NCBI RefSeq assembly: GCF_001659605.2 | Contig: NC_035171.2 | Coordinates: forward strand, 5,224,886-5,288,885 | DNA length: 64,000 bases | Source of the DNA: Manihot esculenta | Lineage: Eukaryota; Streptophyta; Magnoliopsida; Malpighiales; Euphorbiaceae | Direction: 5' to 3' | In this document: positions 1-11,818 of the stretch, in pieces | Numbering within the stretch: position 1 is the stretch's first letter | How the letters are laid out: every line of letters begins with the position of its first letter | Notes under the pieces: model-generated | What the model was told of the DNA's origin: nothing | Seen by the model: only the letters and a program-made list of their open reading frames with translations | Database searches by the model: none | Program-made: the position numbers and the translations under genes

Positions 1-1016
1 TTTCGGGGGCAAGGTTCGGCGGCCGAAAGTCCTTCCAGAGCCGAAAGTCACAACCTTTGGGGGCAGGTTCAGCGGCCGAAACTCCCCTTCAGAGCCGAAA
101 GTCACAACCTTTGGGGGCAGGTTCAGCGGCCGAAACTCCCCTTCAGAGCTGAAAGTTCAAACTTTCGGGGGCGAGTCTAAGCGGCCTAAACTGCCTCCTC
201 TGGCAGGTTCGGCGGCCGAACCTGGATCCTTCTGGGTGGCAGAACCTGATTCTGCCATCCCCATCTTGCCTCCCAAAACCCTCCAAACTCATACTCCACA
301 CTCAAAAGCATGCATAAACACATTTTCAAGCATAAAGGGGCTTAAAACTAGCCTAAACCCCAACAAACATCAACATTTAACATATATTTATCATTTAACT
401 AACATAAACCCTAACATTTTACAACTAGCCTAAACATGCATCAAAACCCTTAACCCCTTCTTAAAACTTACTTAAAACATCATAAAAGGCGTGGATCTAC
501 ACTTACCTCTTAAAGATCAAGAGGATATGCGATCCCAAACTCGGAGATATGGAGGAACAAACTCCGGGGGTCTCCAAGCTTCAAAACTTTGATCTTTAGC
601 TCAAAAACTTTCAAAACAAAATAAAACTCATAAAAAACTTGAAGGGATTGAAGGAAAACACGAAATCAACCATGGGAGGGCGAAACCTCACCTATGCCCG
701 AAAATAGAGAGAGAAAACTCGCCCATTTTCGGACATGGGGCCTTTTATAGGTGGCTGGCCAGACCACCTTCGGGGGCCAAAAGAGCTTCCGCAAGCTCCC
801 TATGTTCGGCGGCCGAACCTGAACTCTTCCTCCATGGTGTTTTCTTTCAAAAACTCATTTTCTTTCTTCATTAAAACTATAAAAACATGTAAAAACATTT
901 TATAAAAACATATTTTACCCTTCTAGAGGGTTCCGACATCCGAGAAATTCCGGATTCCAATAGAAATTTCGCCGGAAGGTAGGAATTCCGATACCGGGGT
1001 CTAGCCGGGTATTACA
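1..1016 (-). mobile_element. Tekay-type LTR, partial (cut by window start)
   Basis: This stretch ends in ctagccgggtattaca, the same terminus (LTR start on the minus strand) as the full LTRs near 19256, 26629, 30870 and 59522. It carries the family palindrome TTCGGCGGCCGAA and decayed versions of it. A TATA box lies at 742-749 on the minus strand. No polypurine tract or pol sequence follows at 1017, so this may be a solo LTR or the 5' LTR of an element lying to the left. Its left end and target duplication are outside the window. Confidence 0.8.
742..749 (-). promoter_or_regulatory. TATA box of the LTR promoter
   Basis: The minus strand reads TATAAAAG, followed by a GC-rich block. The same box, in the same flanking sequence (ggtggctggcc on the plus strand), is found in the LTRs of elements C/E and D. 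Confidence 0.6.
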
Positions 1017-1752
1017 TCTAGCTTGGGCTGTCGGCTCATTTTTTTACTGGCTTTTGTCTCCATTATCTGTCTTCCTACTGTTCTGTTGAAGGATTTGATA
1101 GTTTAATGTGAGTTGGAGCTCATTGATGTTGAGTCCCTCAGCTACAGGTGGTATGCTCAACGGGGTACTGAGCCCTCTCTGTTGTAATATCTAGCCTAGC
1201 CAGTGGACAATGTTATGTAACTGGAGAGTCATGCTTTGCAGTTCTTGATCAGATAGGGTAATTCGAGACATGGTCCCAGCTGAGCTTGGTGAAAGGTTAA
1301 ACAACATGGGTGGCTGATTTATTAGGGCGATTGGGCTAGAGAATAAGAACTGTGAACCTTTATGAGTTGAACTCAGGTCATTTAGGGTGTTTTCGGTATG
1401 GTTTTTGCCGTGATTGGCCATGTAAATCTCAGTAGGTGAAATGAGGATGAGAACTCCAGTGATGAAAATATATTATTCGTTCCCATAGACGAAGCCAATT
1501 GATGTCTGAGATCCAATCAGAGGTCAAACTCAGAGTATATTTTGATAAGTTTGGTCTCTATTTATCTTTGCATATCATTTTATTTCTTTTCTCTTTTATC
1601 CTTTAGTGACATATAACCGTTGTACTATGCTCGTACCCTTTTGTCATAGTCATGTTGGCCGCACGTACGGATGTACTACGTCATTTTCTATCGTCAAGCG
1701 ACCATTTAATTCCATTCGGCGCCACTTGAACACGATTTCAAATATCACGAGG
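1017..1752. other. Intergenic DNA, no gene recognised
   Basis: No domain or conserved reading frame was recognised. A 76-codon minus-strand frame at 1191-1421 resembles no family known to me and sits in low-information sequence. The stretch could be an eroded transposon, but nothing here shows which. Confidence 0.4.
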
Positions 1753-1890
1753 TTTATTGCCCTATGAGACTAACGAATATTCGTGGTCAAGTCCCCACAT
1801 GTAGGTTCGCGCCCAAACTGGTTCATTGCCCCATGAGACTAACGAATATTCGTGGCCAAGTCCCCACATGTAGGTTTGCGCCCAAATTGG
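1753..1890. repeat. Tandem duplication, two units of 69 bp
   Basis: Two adjacent units (about 1753-1821 and 1822-1890) differ at only a few positions. Each holds the perfect 12-bp palindrome ACGAATATTCGT. The open frame running through both units is a by-product of a unit length divisible by three. Confidence 0.85.
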
Positions 1891-2589
1891 TTCATTGGAG
1901 CAAATTTTGTATTAATACAAGGAGTAGGCTTGTGCATTGGACCCTAATAGAATTAAGACCCAATTTTTCTAGAATGGATTTAGCTAAAACCTGAGTGTCC
2001 AGAGTCCGACCGTCATTAAATACATCTCTCATATTTCCTGCAGAAAATAATTAACGGAAAAGTACATCAATTCAATGACATTTTCAATTTCATATAATTA
2101 TAATGCCACCTTAAAGAGTTTTATACATAATTTTAGCTCATCATATATGGTAGTATAGTGCTATCATAAAGAGTTTTATACATAATTTTGGCTTAATTAA
2201 TACCGGCTTGCACCTATTCGAGCAGCACCAACCAAAATCTACAATACAGAAAATATAACTCCAACCCACAACTACCTGCCCATATGAAATCCAAGCCAAC
2301 ACGGACAAATTGAACTCAAACTCGACCCTCATTAATAAAATTTTTATTCATTAGTTTCTTTGTTTTAATTTTTAAGAAACATATTTTTATGGCTTAATGG
2401 CTGGGAAGTGTAATTAGTGCATTATTAAATAATATTAATAATAATTTTTCAAATATTGACCTAACTTAACACGGTGTCAAATGCGCTTAAATTAAATTTT
2501 GGGAGATGTGTTTAACTTCAATTCTTAAATTTTTTATTTTTTTATAAAAAAGTTTTAAAATATCATATTAGCTAAGAATGAACATTTGG

Positions 2590-2960
2590 TCAGTTCGATT
2601 TAAAATCGAATCGAACTGAATAAATCAAAAATCAAAATTTTGATATTTATAAAAATCGAACTAAATTGATTTTAGTCAGAAATCGAATCGGATTGAATCG
2701 GTCTGATTCATTTTAATTCGGTTCAGTTTGATCGGTTTGAATTTTTAATATTATTTTATATTTTTTTTACATTTTATTTTTAATATTTTAAAATTTAATT
2801 AAAATATTTTAATTTTAATTATAATCTAATTTTTATATATTATTAAAAATAATATATTATTATCATTAATCGATTCGGTTCGATTCGATTTTTTATTATT
2901 TTTAATAAAATTAAATTAAATTGAAATAATTAAAAATTTAAAAAATAAAAATCAAACTGC
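2590..2960. repeat. MITE-like segment with inverted cggttcgatt motifs
   Basis: Motifs such as cagttcgatttaaaatcgaa, gaatcggattgaatcgg and cgattcggttcgattcgatt occur on both strands within 400 bases of AT-rich filler. This pattern is common in short non-autonomous plant repeats. No clear terminal inverted repeats with a target duplication could be fixed by eye. Confidence 0.35.
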
Positions 2961-3844
2961 ACTAAAATAAATAAAAAATTAAATTAAATTTTAAATTAAT
3001 TTGATTTCCATAATTTTAAACTTTCAATGGACTTAGAATAAGAAAAGAAATAGGACAACAATAAATATTTCAAAAAGATAAGAGTACAGTCCTTAAATTT
3101 TATCTTCTAATTGCATACGAGGATTGATCGAATTTTTACAATTAGTAATACTTTTTAACAGTATTATTTTGCTCTTATCTTTTTTAAAAAACTTTAAAAA
3201 GCAAACATAATTAAATAATTATATATTTTTTCTATTTTATAAATTATTAATTCTTCGATCCACTTAAAACTCAATCAATTATACTGATAAATTTAATCTA
3301 ATAATAAATATATTTAAATAAATTCAAAAAATCTTATATTTTACTCTTCACCTCAAATTTTCATTTCAAAAAAAAAAAAATCAACCAGTTAAACTCTTAA
3401 AAAAAAAAAAGTTAAACATATTGGAATACTCATTGCAGCATAAAGGCCTCGTTGTATTGACTTAATAGGGAAATGGGCATCCAATAAATATGTAGTTTTA
3501 TATATATATATATAAAGATTAATTTCATTTTTAAGTTTTTAAAATTTTTATATATATATATTACTTTTATGTGCATTTCAAATAAAAATTTAATCTAATT
3601 CACTTCTTTTTTAGTAATTCTTTTATTTGTAATAAAATGATTTATTTATTTTTTATTTAAAAACTTCATTTTAAAAAATTGAAACATTTTAAGGATAAAT
3701 TTGAATTATTTTTAATAAGATGAATAATTATAAACGGAGAAATATGGTGGGAAATTAGAATATTCAATAGCAAAAAGCACTCTGGCCTCTGGGCCTTATT
3801 GTACAAGCAATTAAAAGCAACGGACCTGACTCATCTGCATGCGA

Positions 3845-3951
3845 ACGTGGCAACGCCCCGTTGGACTGAACACTACAGTTAGATTCAAGAGATTCCTTTT
3901 AATAACAGAACTTACATGTGACTTGCAACGTAACGTAAGCACGGCTTACGT
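3845..3951 (+). promoter_or_regulatory. Candidate ACGT-core elements upstream of MLN51
   Basis: ACGTGGC at 3845-3851 matches the core of an abscisic-acid response element. At 3933-3951 an 8-bp inverted repeat (ACGTAAGC, spacer ACG, GCTTACGT) brings two further ACGT cores close together. They lie about 130-240 bases upstream of the pyrimidine-rich leader. Factor binding is inferred, not shown. Confidence 0.35.
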
Positions 3952-4080
3952 GTTCGAATCCAATGTAACAGCTACTACCCATTTCTTGTGTTGTCCCAAA
4001 ACTCACCAATCAAAAACCCATGTGGAAATCTCAATTTTCTAAACTACACTCACTTTTAACTGTTTAATTCCTTAAATACC

Positions 4081-4644
4081 CTCTCTCCTAAAAGAATAGA
4101 CTTGCTTTCACATTGAAAATCTCCTCTCGGATAAGATGTTTCTCTCTCTTTCGTTTTCCCTCTTTTTTCCATATTTATGACGCAAACACAAATTCTCAAA
4201 ATCCCTCTCTTCCTGTACTTCTCTTTCTCCGTCTCCCATTAGGTTTTCGAAAAATCTTTACTGCTTAGATCCAGAAGCGCGTATAACCCTAAATTTAAAG
4301 CAAGTTTAGCTTTCCTTGGGGGGGGGGGACTCGATTCTTCTGATTATCTTGATTTGGTGTTTGGTTATTCGAGGAAGATTATAAGTTTTTAGGGTTTTGC
4401 GGGGTTTGATTAACCTGAATTTCTTAATTTGGCCTTTTTGGTGTGTGAGAAAGTTAAGGTTTTTGGGGTTATTATGCATGAGGTTTTCATTAACTTGTGT
4501 ATATTTTGGGGACTTTTTCTGTTTGAGAATTGACTTGGACCTTTTGCGTGGAGTTTCAGGGTTTAGGCTGGTTTTATTAGCTTTAAACTGTCTCTAAATT
4601 GGCTTTTTTTAGAGTGAATTTTGTTTTATTCTAGGTTTGGTTTA
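4081..4644 (+). other. Probable 5' leader of the MLN51 gene
   Basis: CT-rich tracts at 4081-4250 (such as ctctctctttcg) are typical of plant core promoters and 5' UTRs. A run of 11 G lies at 4318-4328. A splice acceptor-like sequence, ttattctag, ends at 4634, ten bases before the start codon, so a 5' UTR intron is likely; its donor could not be chosen with confidence. The exact transcription start is unknown. Confidence 0.5.
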
Positions 4645-7600
4645 ATGGCGAAGGTGGGCGAAGAAGACATTGAATATGAGAGCGATCCTGAAGAGGAAAA
4701 GCGCCTGCTGGGGATGAGAAGGCGTGAAGCGGCAAGTGACGATGAGGAAGTCGAAGGGGAAGAGAAGCCCACAATGGAAAGGAGGGCTCCCATTCACTCT
4801 GACGAATCCGATGGCCAGGGTGGGGCAGCAGAATATGAAGATGATGAAGAGGAATTAGAAGGGGAAGATGATGAAGAAGAGGTTTATGAAGATGAAGAAG
4901 CTTATGGGGATGAGGAAGAAGAATATGAAATTGATGAGATTGAGGAAGGGAAAGAAGGAACTGATGAGAGAGGAGGAGGTCATGGTGGAGTGGAGGTTGA
5001 GGAGAAGGGAGTAGAGGGGAGGAAGGTAGATGAGCTGGTAGAGATAAAAGCAGTGGAGAATCATTTGGAGGAGGAGGAGGAAGAGGAAGAGGAAGATCAA
5101 GAGGGGAAAAAGGAGAATGAACCGTTTGCAGTACCTACTGCTGGGGCTTTTTACATGCATGACGATCGGTTTAGGGACAATGCTGGTGGTCGACACAGGT
5201 ACTCTTTTAGTAGCATAAGTTTGGTAATCCAGTAGAAGATATTTGTTGGAAAGACTTATTTTTTCCCACGCGGTCATTTCGCATTGTTGACTATCCAGCA
5301 TAGTTAACTGTTATTCCCCTGAAATGCATGTAGAGTTTGTGTTTTTCGATAAATACAGGCGTTATGCGTTGGGTGGTTACTATTAAGTTTCATTGTGAAA
5401 TGACATTACCCTTTTAAAATATTAGTGTAGGACCTGATCCTATTTGGTATTTATCCAAACTATTCCCTTTTTCGGGATAAGTGGAAGGGAACAATTTTCT
5501 GCCGATAATGACATGTCTAAAATTTGCAAATATAAGTGTAAGACCTGAGATCTATTTACAAATTTCCTATGCTTTGAACAAGTATAGTTCGAATGCAGGG
5601 GAATAGAAAAAGGCATTTCAGACAATCTGATATCATTGTGGTTTTTGTTTTTGAGGGGATATATCAAGCTATGCTACCAATGGGTTAGTGAGGCGTCTGT
5701 TCCCAGTAAATGTTGCTTGGATCTAAGGAAGACACAGAAGTTTGACGTGTTTTTACTGTGCTTGAACTTTTCCATCTTGTTTGCCTTTTCAAATGTAGAT
5801 GGCTTTTGGAGGTTGTGTTCTTGGTGTATCAATATTTAAATGTCCTCTTTGGGTTGCTATTACCTTGGAATTTTAAGCATTTTCTTCATAAATTAGTTCA
5901 CATCTATATCTCTTCATTTAGTGGTTCTGGTGGGATGTCAAGTTTCTGTTTTGTGTTTGAGGAGAAAATACAGTTCTTCTTTTTCTTTTTTTCCCCCCTC
6001 CATTTTCTCCCTTTTGCAGGGAATTTTTTCTTTAGATGTTCTTGGATGACTTCATGCTGGTTGAATAGGAATATGCACAGTTAAAATTTATCATACACAA
6101 TGAATCTGTAACAATATTGTTACAGTTGCATGTGCAGGCCTAAATATATGCTTTCATGTCGTTCAGATTTTGTTGTTGAGGTTTTTGTACTGTATCATGT
6201 GCGTGTCTCTATCCACATTTTGTATTTGAACTGAGACACGGTTATGCTTTTCTTGATCCCTTTGCATTTCTTTTTCCAATTTGATGGTCTCAGATAAAAC
6301 TTTGTTGTTGCTTATACCTTTCTGGCTAGGTATTGATGGAAAAAACAGGTGAAAAAAGGGGGTTGAAATGATTTTCACGTCTAGCTGTTGTGTCATTGCA
6401 TGATCATGTTATTTGTGATGTTGCGCTTCACTTTCCATATTGCCAAAGTGCTAATATTTCCATCTTATTTTACCTGCTATTGTGTCAATTTATTAAACAA
6501 GTAATTTTAAAATCAATGTCATATTTGGTTTAGACGAACATATGTTGGAAGGAAGTTGTGGGAGTCCAAAGATGATAAGAAATGGGGGCATGACAAGTTT
6601 GAGGAGATGGATTTGCAGGAGAGGCGTTATGAACAGGTGATATATATATAGTATGAGTTTGCCTATATTCTTTCATTTCCTTCTTCCCTTTTTCTTCTAT
6701 CTCTCTGAAGCTTTCCTTGACAATAATATCAGGGAAGGAGGGGTTCTAAAGGTAATTTTCGAGGTCGTGGTGGGAAAAACCAAGCTCCAGATCGTGGATA
6801 TGGAAGAAGGAACAAATCAAAAACATACAGCAATAGTAACAATCAGAACCAGGCACCTATAAGTGTTAGGGGGAGGGGGCCTAGAAAGTATGAAAGCACA
6901 TGGAAGACCAGCAGCCTGGCACCTCCAGCACAAAACAAGCAGCCTGGGAAATCATTGGATAAAACTTCACGAAGTAACTCTGGGAGAGCCTTTACACCAA
7001 CACCAAATACAGAATCAGATCAAGTGCCTACTGCTAGAAAACATTCAAGCTTGAGTTCTGCTTCTCCTCCTTTTTATCCTTCTGGATCTTCAAATAAAGA
7101 TATCCCTTTGACTCAGAAAAGGGATATACAAGCTGGAAGTACAAGCAGGAATATTCGTACTTCTGTTATGGATGAAAGTTTTTCAATCCAGCAAACCAAT
7201 GCATTGATTCAGGGAAAGAATATAGCTGCTTCTGTTGGTATTGACAAGCTTTACATTGACGATTCTGTTGCTTCAACTGCTGCTAAGTCCTTGAACACTA
7301 TGCAAAAGTCATCTGGATCTTCATTGGTCAATGGCACACAATCTTCTCAATCCAGAAATCAAGGAAGGGGTGTAAGTATTTCAAGTCAGATGACTTATCA
7401 ATCAGCCCCTCTGCAAAACCAAGTTAACAGAGTCTCCTCTTCAACACAGCCCCATTCTATTCAGCGGAGTCCTGTTCAAAACCGTGCCCAACCTTCTGTT
7501 CAAGTTTCTGGTCAGCAGTTGGGACAGCGTCCTGGTAGTGGATCTCAAGCTTCTTCACCACCAAAAACAGCATTGTCAATAAATTCTTGTGAGCCTGGAG

Positions 7601-9625
7601 AAGCAGAAACTAATTCAGAATCAAGTAAATCTAGAAGTGCATTGGTTGGAAAGGGAAAAGGAAGCAGTCAAGGGAGTGGAAGAGGCTCTTTTATGTATGG
7701 TGGGGCACAGGTTATGGGAGCCTCAGGAAATATGGGTGTTGGTCATGGTGATCAGAACTTCCCTGCAACTCCAGCCTTCTTGCCAGGTATGGGTTCTTAG
7801 ATCACCTTTTTGTTGTTTTGTGGGGAATAGAGAATTTAATATTGGATAGTTGAGTGCTTCCATTATGGTGGCCATTTAGGTTACTGCATTTGTTTTGTTA
7901 CAATGCGGTACAATATTTTCTTTTTCTCTTTTTTTTTTAAATTAATTTTTTTTTTGTTACAGTTCATTAGATTATCCAATATCTCCTTTTTGTTTTATAA
8001 ATTGTTGAAAGCTTTTCCTTTTCCTTTTTGTTTTATGGTGTAGGAAGGAGCTTTGAAATAGCTTGTTGATTATATTTGTGCCCGTATTATCTAAGAAACT
8101 AAGAATTTCAAGTATTATATTTGCATTTGGTTTATTCCTTATCATGAGTGATTGTCATGCAGTTATGCAATTTGGGGGCCAGCATCCTGGTGGTATTGGA
8201 GTTCCTGCTGTTGGCATGGCATTTCCTGGATATGTTGCTCAATCTCAACTTGGTTTAGGAAATTCTGAAATGACATGGTATAACAATTTTTTTAATTATT
8301 TTTTTCCTTGTCAGCTACTGCACTATTCTATTTAGGGATGCTGGCTAAGGTGATCTCTTTTTTCACTTACAAGTGACCGATTGATGCTTTTTGTGTATTC
8401 CTTTTCTCCACTGGCACACTCACACTGGTTATAATTCAACTCTTAAAAGTTCCTTCTTCGTTACTTTAAAGTTGTACTCGATTGTGTGATATCCAATCGG
8501 ATAGCACTCTTGCAATGTAGTTAATAGCAGATAAGAATGATCACATGATATGGTGGATTTGATTGCTAAGTAAAATCTGTTGCAGTATTTTTCTCAAGGA
8601 GCTTCTTTTCCCTTCTAAATGATAATAATAATAATGGTGGCAGTTGTTTTGATATTTAGGCTGCCAGTTTTGGCTGGTGCTGCGGGTGCTTTAGGGGCTA
8701 CTTATTGTTCACCTTATATTGCTGTTGATGGGGCTTATCATGCACGCCCGTCTGGACAGACATCTTCTGTGGGTTCTTTGAGGTTAGTAGGCTGTCACTT
8801 GTGTTGTTTATCTAGAATGTTCCAATCATCTTTTGCCTTTATGGTTCAATGGGATGTATCGTAAGCTCTGCCTAAAGTGTATCATCACTGGTATTTTTAC
8901 TGTTTGTCATATAAGCTTCATCATGATATGCTATAGGTAGATGCGCACATATGTACAAGTGTTACTAGGCCTAATGCACAAAATTTTCCCTTGAAAAAAT
9001 TATGCAACCTTATTAAACCACTAACTTTCATTTTTGACCTATTATACCATTATACTTTTTCCCCTTCGTGTTTTTATATCTATTAATCCACTCATTATGA
9101 GTTTCTTACTTTAATCTCTTTGAATTCTATCTGTGATATGTTGAATTTTTTTTATTTGGCCCTGAAAGTTGCCATGTTAGCCCTGGTTGAAGTTGAGGCT
9201 TTGTTGACGTATTATTGGTCCAAGATTATGACTTTAGTTATTTATTTATTCATTGGTGTAGCAAAGAGAACAACGGTACTAACAAGACCAATAATGAATG
9301 GAAACTTACTTCTCAGAGACCCGGTGAGACATAATTTTTCTTTTTATGCTTTTGCACTTCAATTTTGTGGACTTAGCTTGCAACATGGTTATTATATTCT
9401 TATAGGTAATTTGTCTTCTACAGAACTTGTGAATGATGAGTTTGGGCAAAGACAAAAGCCTCGCAGGCAAGTGGGAATTTATATTTTGCGAAGGGGACAT
9501 GCCCCTTTTTTCATTTATGTTGGTGTGATATCGCTTAGGTTTTCTTCTTTTTTATTTAATTATTATTTTTTCTTTTTTATAGATACTCAGAGATGGATTT
9601 TAAGCAGCCAAGTCCAAGTACTTAG
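4645..9625 (+). CDS. MLN51: MLN51/CASC3 (Barentsz) homologue, exon junction complex subunit
   Basis: Eight coding exons can be joined in frame: 4645-5198, 6534-6636, 6733-7786, 8163-8277, 8660-8782, 9262-9323, 9406-9466 and 9583-9625, giving 704 aa. The family protein binds eIF4A3 and RNA in the exon junction complex, which marks spliced mRNAs. The eIF4A3-binding (Btz/SELOR) region spans about residues 160-225: AFYMHDDRF, then KLWESKDDKKWGHDKF, then an RG-rich stretch. Residues 70-155 are very acidic with a run of glutamates. The middle (about 240-570) is Ser/Gln/Pro-rich and probably disordered. A plant-conserved block (EMTWLPVLAGAAGALGA, then PSGQTSS) follows in exons 4-5. The start at 4645 gives MAKVGEEDIEYESDPEEEKR, an N-terminus I recall as typical of the plant family. 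Exon edges follow the reading frame and splice consensus; introns are GT-AG except intron 7. Confidence 0.9.
9467..9582 (+). other. Intron 7 of MLN51 with a GC donor (GC-AG intron)
   Basis: The exon ends CGCAG and the intron begins GCAAGT, the strong-consensus form of the rare GC donor. The intron closes with a pyrimidine tract and ttttatag. The join keeps the frame and gives the C-terminus YSEMDFKQPSPST before the stop. No GT donor nearby would do so. Confidence 0.8.
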
Positions 9626-11429
9626 CTAAGGAGGATCATATCTGAATAAGCAGAAAAAGGTTAAGTTCAGCTCAATTGACATTTTATATTGTTTGATGGT
9701 TTCAAGATCCTTAGTTGTGATGTGGCTGTGTTCTGCAGGCCCTTGATCATGCCCTATGTGTTCTCCAGCATTTGTTCTGGAGTGCCTTGGGCTGCATTAT
9801 GCTCCAGGATATTTTAGGTAACTACATTCTGGCCTCTTGACTGTCTTAAAGGAAATATCCCTTTCCATTTTTTTTTTTGATTATTTTACCAGGCCCAAGC
9901 TCCTTGAGGGATTTGATGCTGTTTCAATTAAGTTGTCTTTTTTTTTAAAAAAAAAAAAGTTATTATTATTATTATTTTTTTATAAATTAACAGCTGTGAG
10001 AAATTTGAAATCCAAAACTCTTTTATCAGTAGGCTTGTTGTAATTTCATGATTCAACCCTTTTAACTTGCTAGTTTAAATGCCAAATAATCCGTTCTTTG
10101 GTTGAACTCCAGCTTGCTGTTTGAATGTTGCAGTTACACATAACAAACACCTGCTCATGCTGCAGTCAATTTGAGAACATAATTGTGGCTTGACGGGTGG
10201 TAGTTTCTTGTTTAAATGTGAGGTACAAACACTAGAGAAAGATCCCTTTTGATGTGTTAGTTTCTGAAGGAAAGTTTGACAGACTGAGATTTTGGCTGGG
10301 TTTTTGTTGTTTTCAGGTTTTCTTGTGGTTTGGTTTTGTAGTGAAGCTTGAGATGAAGGCTTCTTCAAAAACTATATGCTAAAAAATATGAAAAACAACA
10401 AGAACTATTATGCATAAGCGGCTTGGTCAGTGACGTTGAGTTCTCCAATTCATACTAGTAGATGGTGTTTGAATTTTCCGTCCGACTTTAATGACCTTAG
10501 CTTTGTGGTTGAGTGTGGTTACAAGTATGTTGGGATTTTTATTTAGATGAGGGCAGCATATTTGCTGATTTGTTCAGCAGACATGTATTGTGTTGACAAG
10601 TGCTTTTTAAAGCTACGGAATGGGCTGTATGATTTACATGTTATGAAGAAATTGTGGCAATAAATTTCCTAGCCATATTAATGTGTTTTGAGGAGTTTGA
10701 TTGAAACCCAGGAACTGCATTACATCCCAATTCCACCTTTTTTCTATGCTGCAGCATCCCTGGCCTCTCCTGTAGAGGGAAGATGAGGAGTGGCAGTCTG
10801 GCAGATGGCAGTCCTTTGATGAATTTTGAAAATTCTTAGCTTCTTGTGACCTATATGAATTCCAAGAGGCAGTCTGTCTATTTGGGTTCTTTTATATGGT
10901 CCCCCTGCCTCGGCATAAATTCACAAGTTTGCACTTTGGTCTGTGTTTAATCGATGCTGGCTGCTACTGCTGTTGTTACATTTTCTTCTTTTCTATAGTT
11001 TTCTTCAGCGATTAATAGAGCTGAGCTTTCATTACAACTAGTTCGACTGGCAATTCTATAAATGCTTGGATGAGGTTACCACTTAATAATTTAACCTTAT
11101 CTTAAAATGATTCCTTATTAATTTATACTGGCTAATATGTCAACACAACTCACTATACTCCAATAACTTAATGAAACTATATTAATTTATTTGGTAATAG
11201 TAAAATTAAAAAAAATTTATTTATAATTGACCACGCGTAATCAATCCTGCGGTTATGATCCATTGATCTATGGATGTGCATATGCAAGTGAGTTTCACAA
11301 ACAATAAATAACAGAAAATGGTAAAAGAAAAAAGAACAATAAAAAACAGAAGGCGAAGGTGTTGGTGTTCTATCTAAATCACAATTGAACAGATCAACGG
11401 CCAAGATCGAACAATGTGATGCGCCGACA
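9626..11429 (+). other. 3' UTR of MLN51 and intergenic DNA
   Basis: No further coding exon was recognised. A possible 3' UTR intron runs 9660-9738 (donor aaaaag/gttaag, acceptor ttctgcag), and another good donor (ttttag/gtaact) lies at 9818. An AATAAA at 10659-10664 could serve as a polyadenylation signal. From about 11000 the sequence is AT-rich and featureless until the Athila fragment. Confidence 0.45.
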
Positions 11430-11818
11430 AGCACAATATTTCCCAACATCTAAGTCAATTGACATAATAAGAGAAATCACTAGCATAAGATAGAAACCAA
11501 TTGAGGATTTATATAATTATTGGAAAATGTTTGAAAGACTATGTACAGGTTGTCCATAACATGATATGTCAGACAGGTCCCTCATGCAATTCTTCTATGG
11601 AGGATTAACACCTTCCGAAAGGAGATTCATTGATGTAGCTTGTGGAGGATCCATTGCAGACAAGACGCCTAGGGAGATGAGGGAACTGATCTCCACTCTT
11701 GCAGCCTCATCTAGGCAATATGGAGAAGAAAAGCAAATGCAAAGAGGAATACATGAGGTAAGTACATCCACTGTTGAATCGCAAATTTTAAAACTGACTT
11801 CTCTTGTGGAAAAGATTG
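11430..11818 (+). pseudogene. Athila gag fragment
   Basis: In one plus-strand frame this reads as a decayed version of the Gag region encoded at about 52650-53030 on the minus strand. Shared marks are FPTSK, EDLYxYW, the FYGGL..SER..ID.ACGGSI block and the EVSTS stretch. At least two in-frame stops (near 11496 and 11560) break it. It is cut off at 11818 by the LTR of element H, and its left part is lost or unrecognisable. It is the only Athila coding sequence on the plus strand here, so it is a separate and older copy. Confidence 0.8.

Larger units (their letters stand above)
1891..4080. other. AT-rich intergenic region upstream of the MLN51 gene
   Basis: Very AT-rich, with poly-A, poly-T and (TA)n runs, for example near 3500-3560. 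No coding region was recognised. At about 2590-2960, repeated variants of tcggttcgattcgatt and their complements suggest a decayed MITE-like element. The last 250 bases probably contain the promoter of the downstream gene. Confidence 0.5.

Noticed and set aside
4855..5301. Open frame of 148 codons on the minus strand, hydrophobic (Phe/Leu/Ile-rich)
   Set aside because: It is the complement of the GAA/GAG-rich acidic exon of MLN51; such tracts read as Phe/Leu/Ser on the other strand. No start context or domain supports it.
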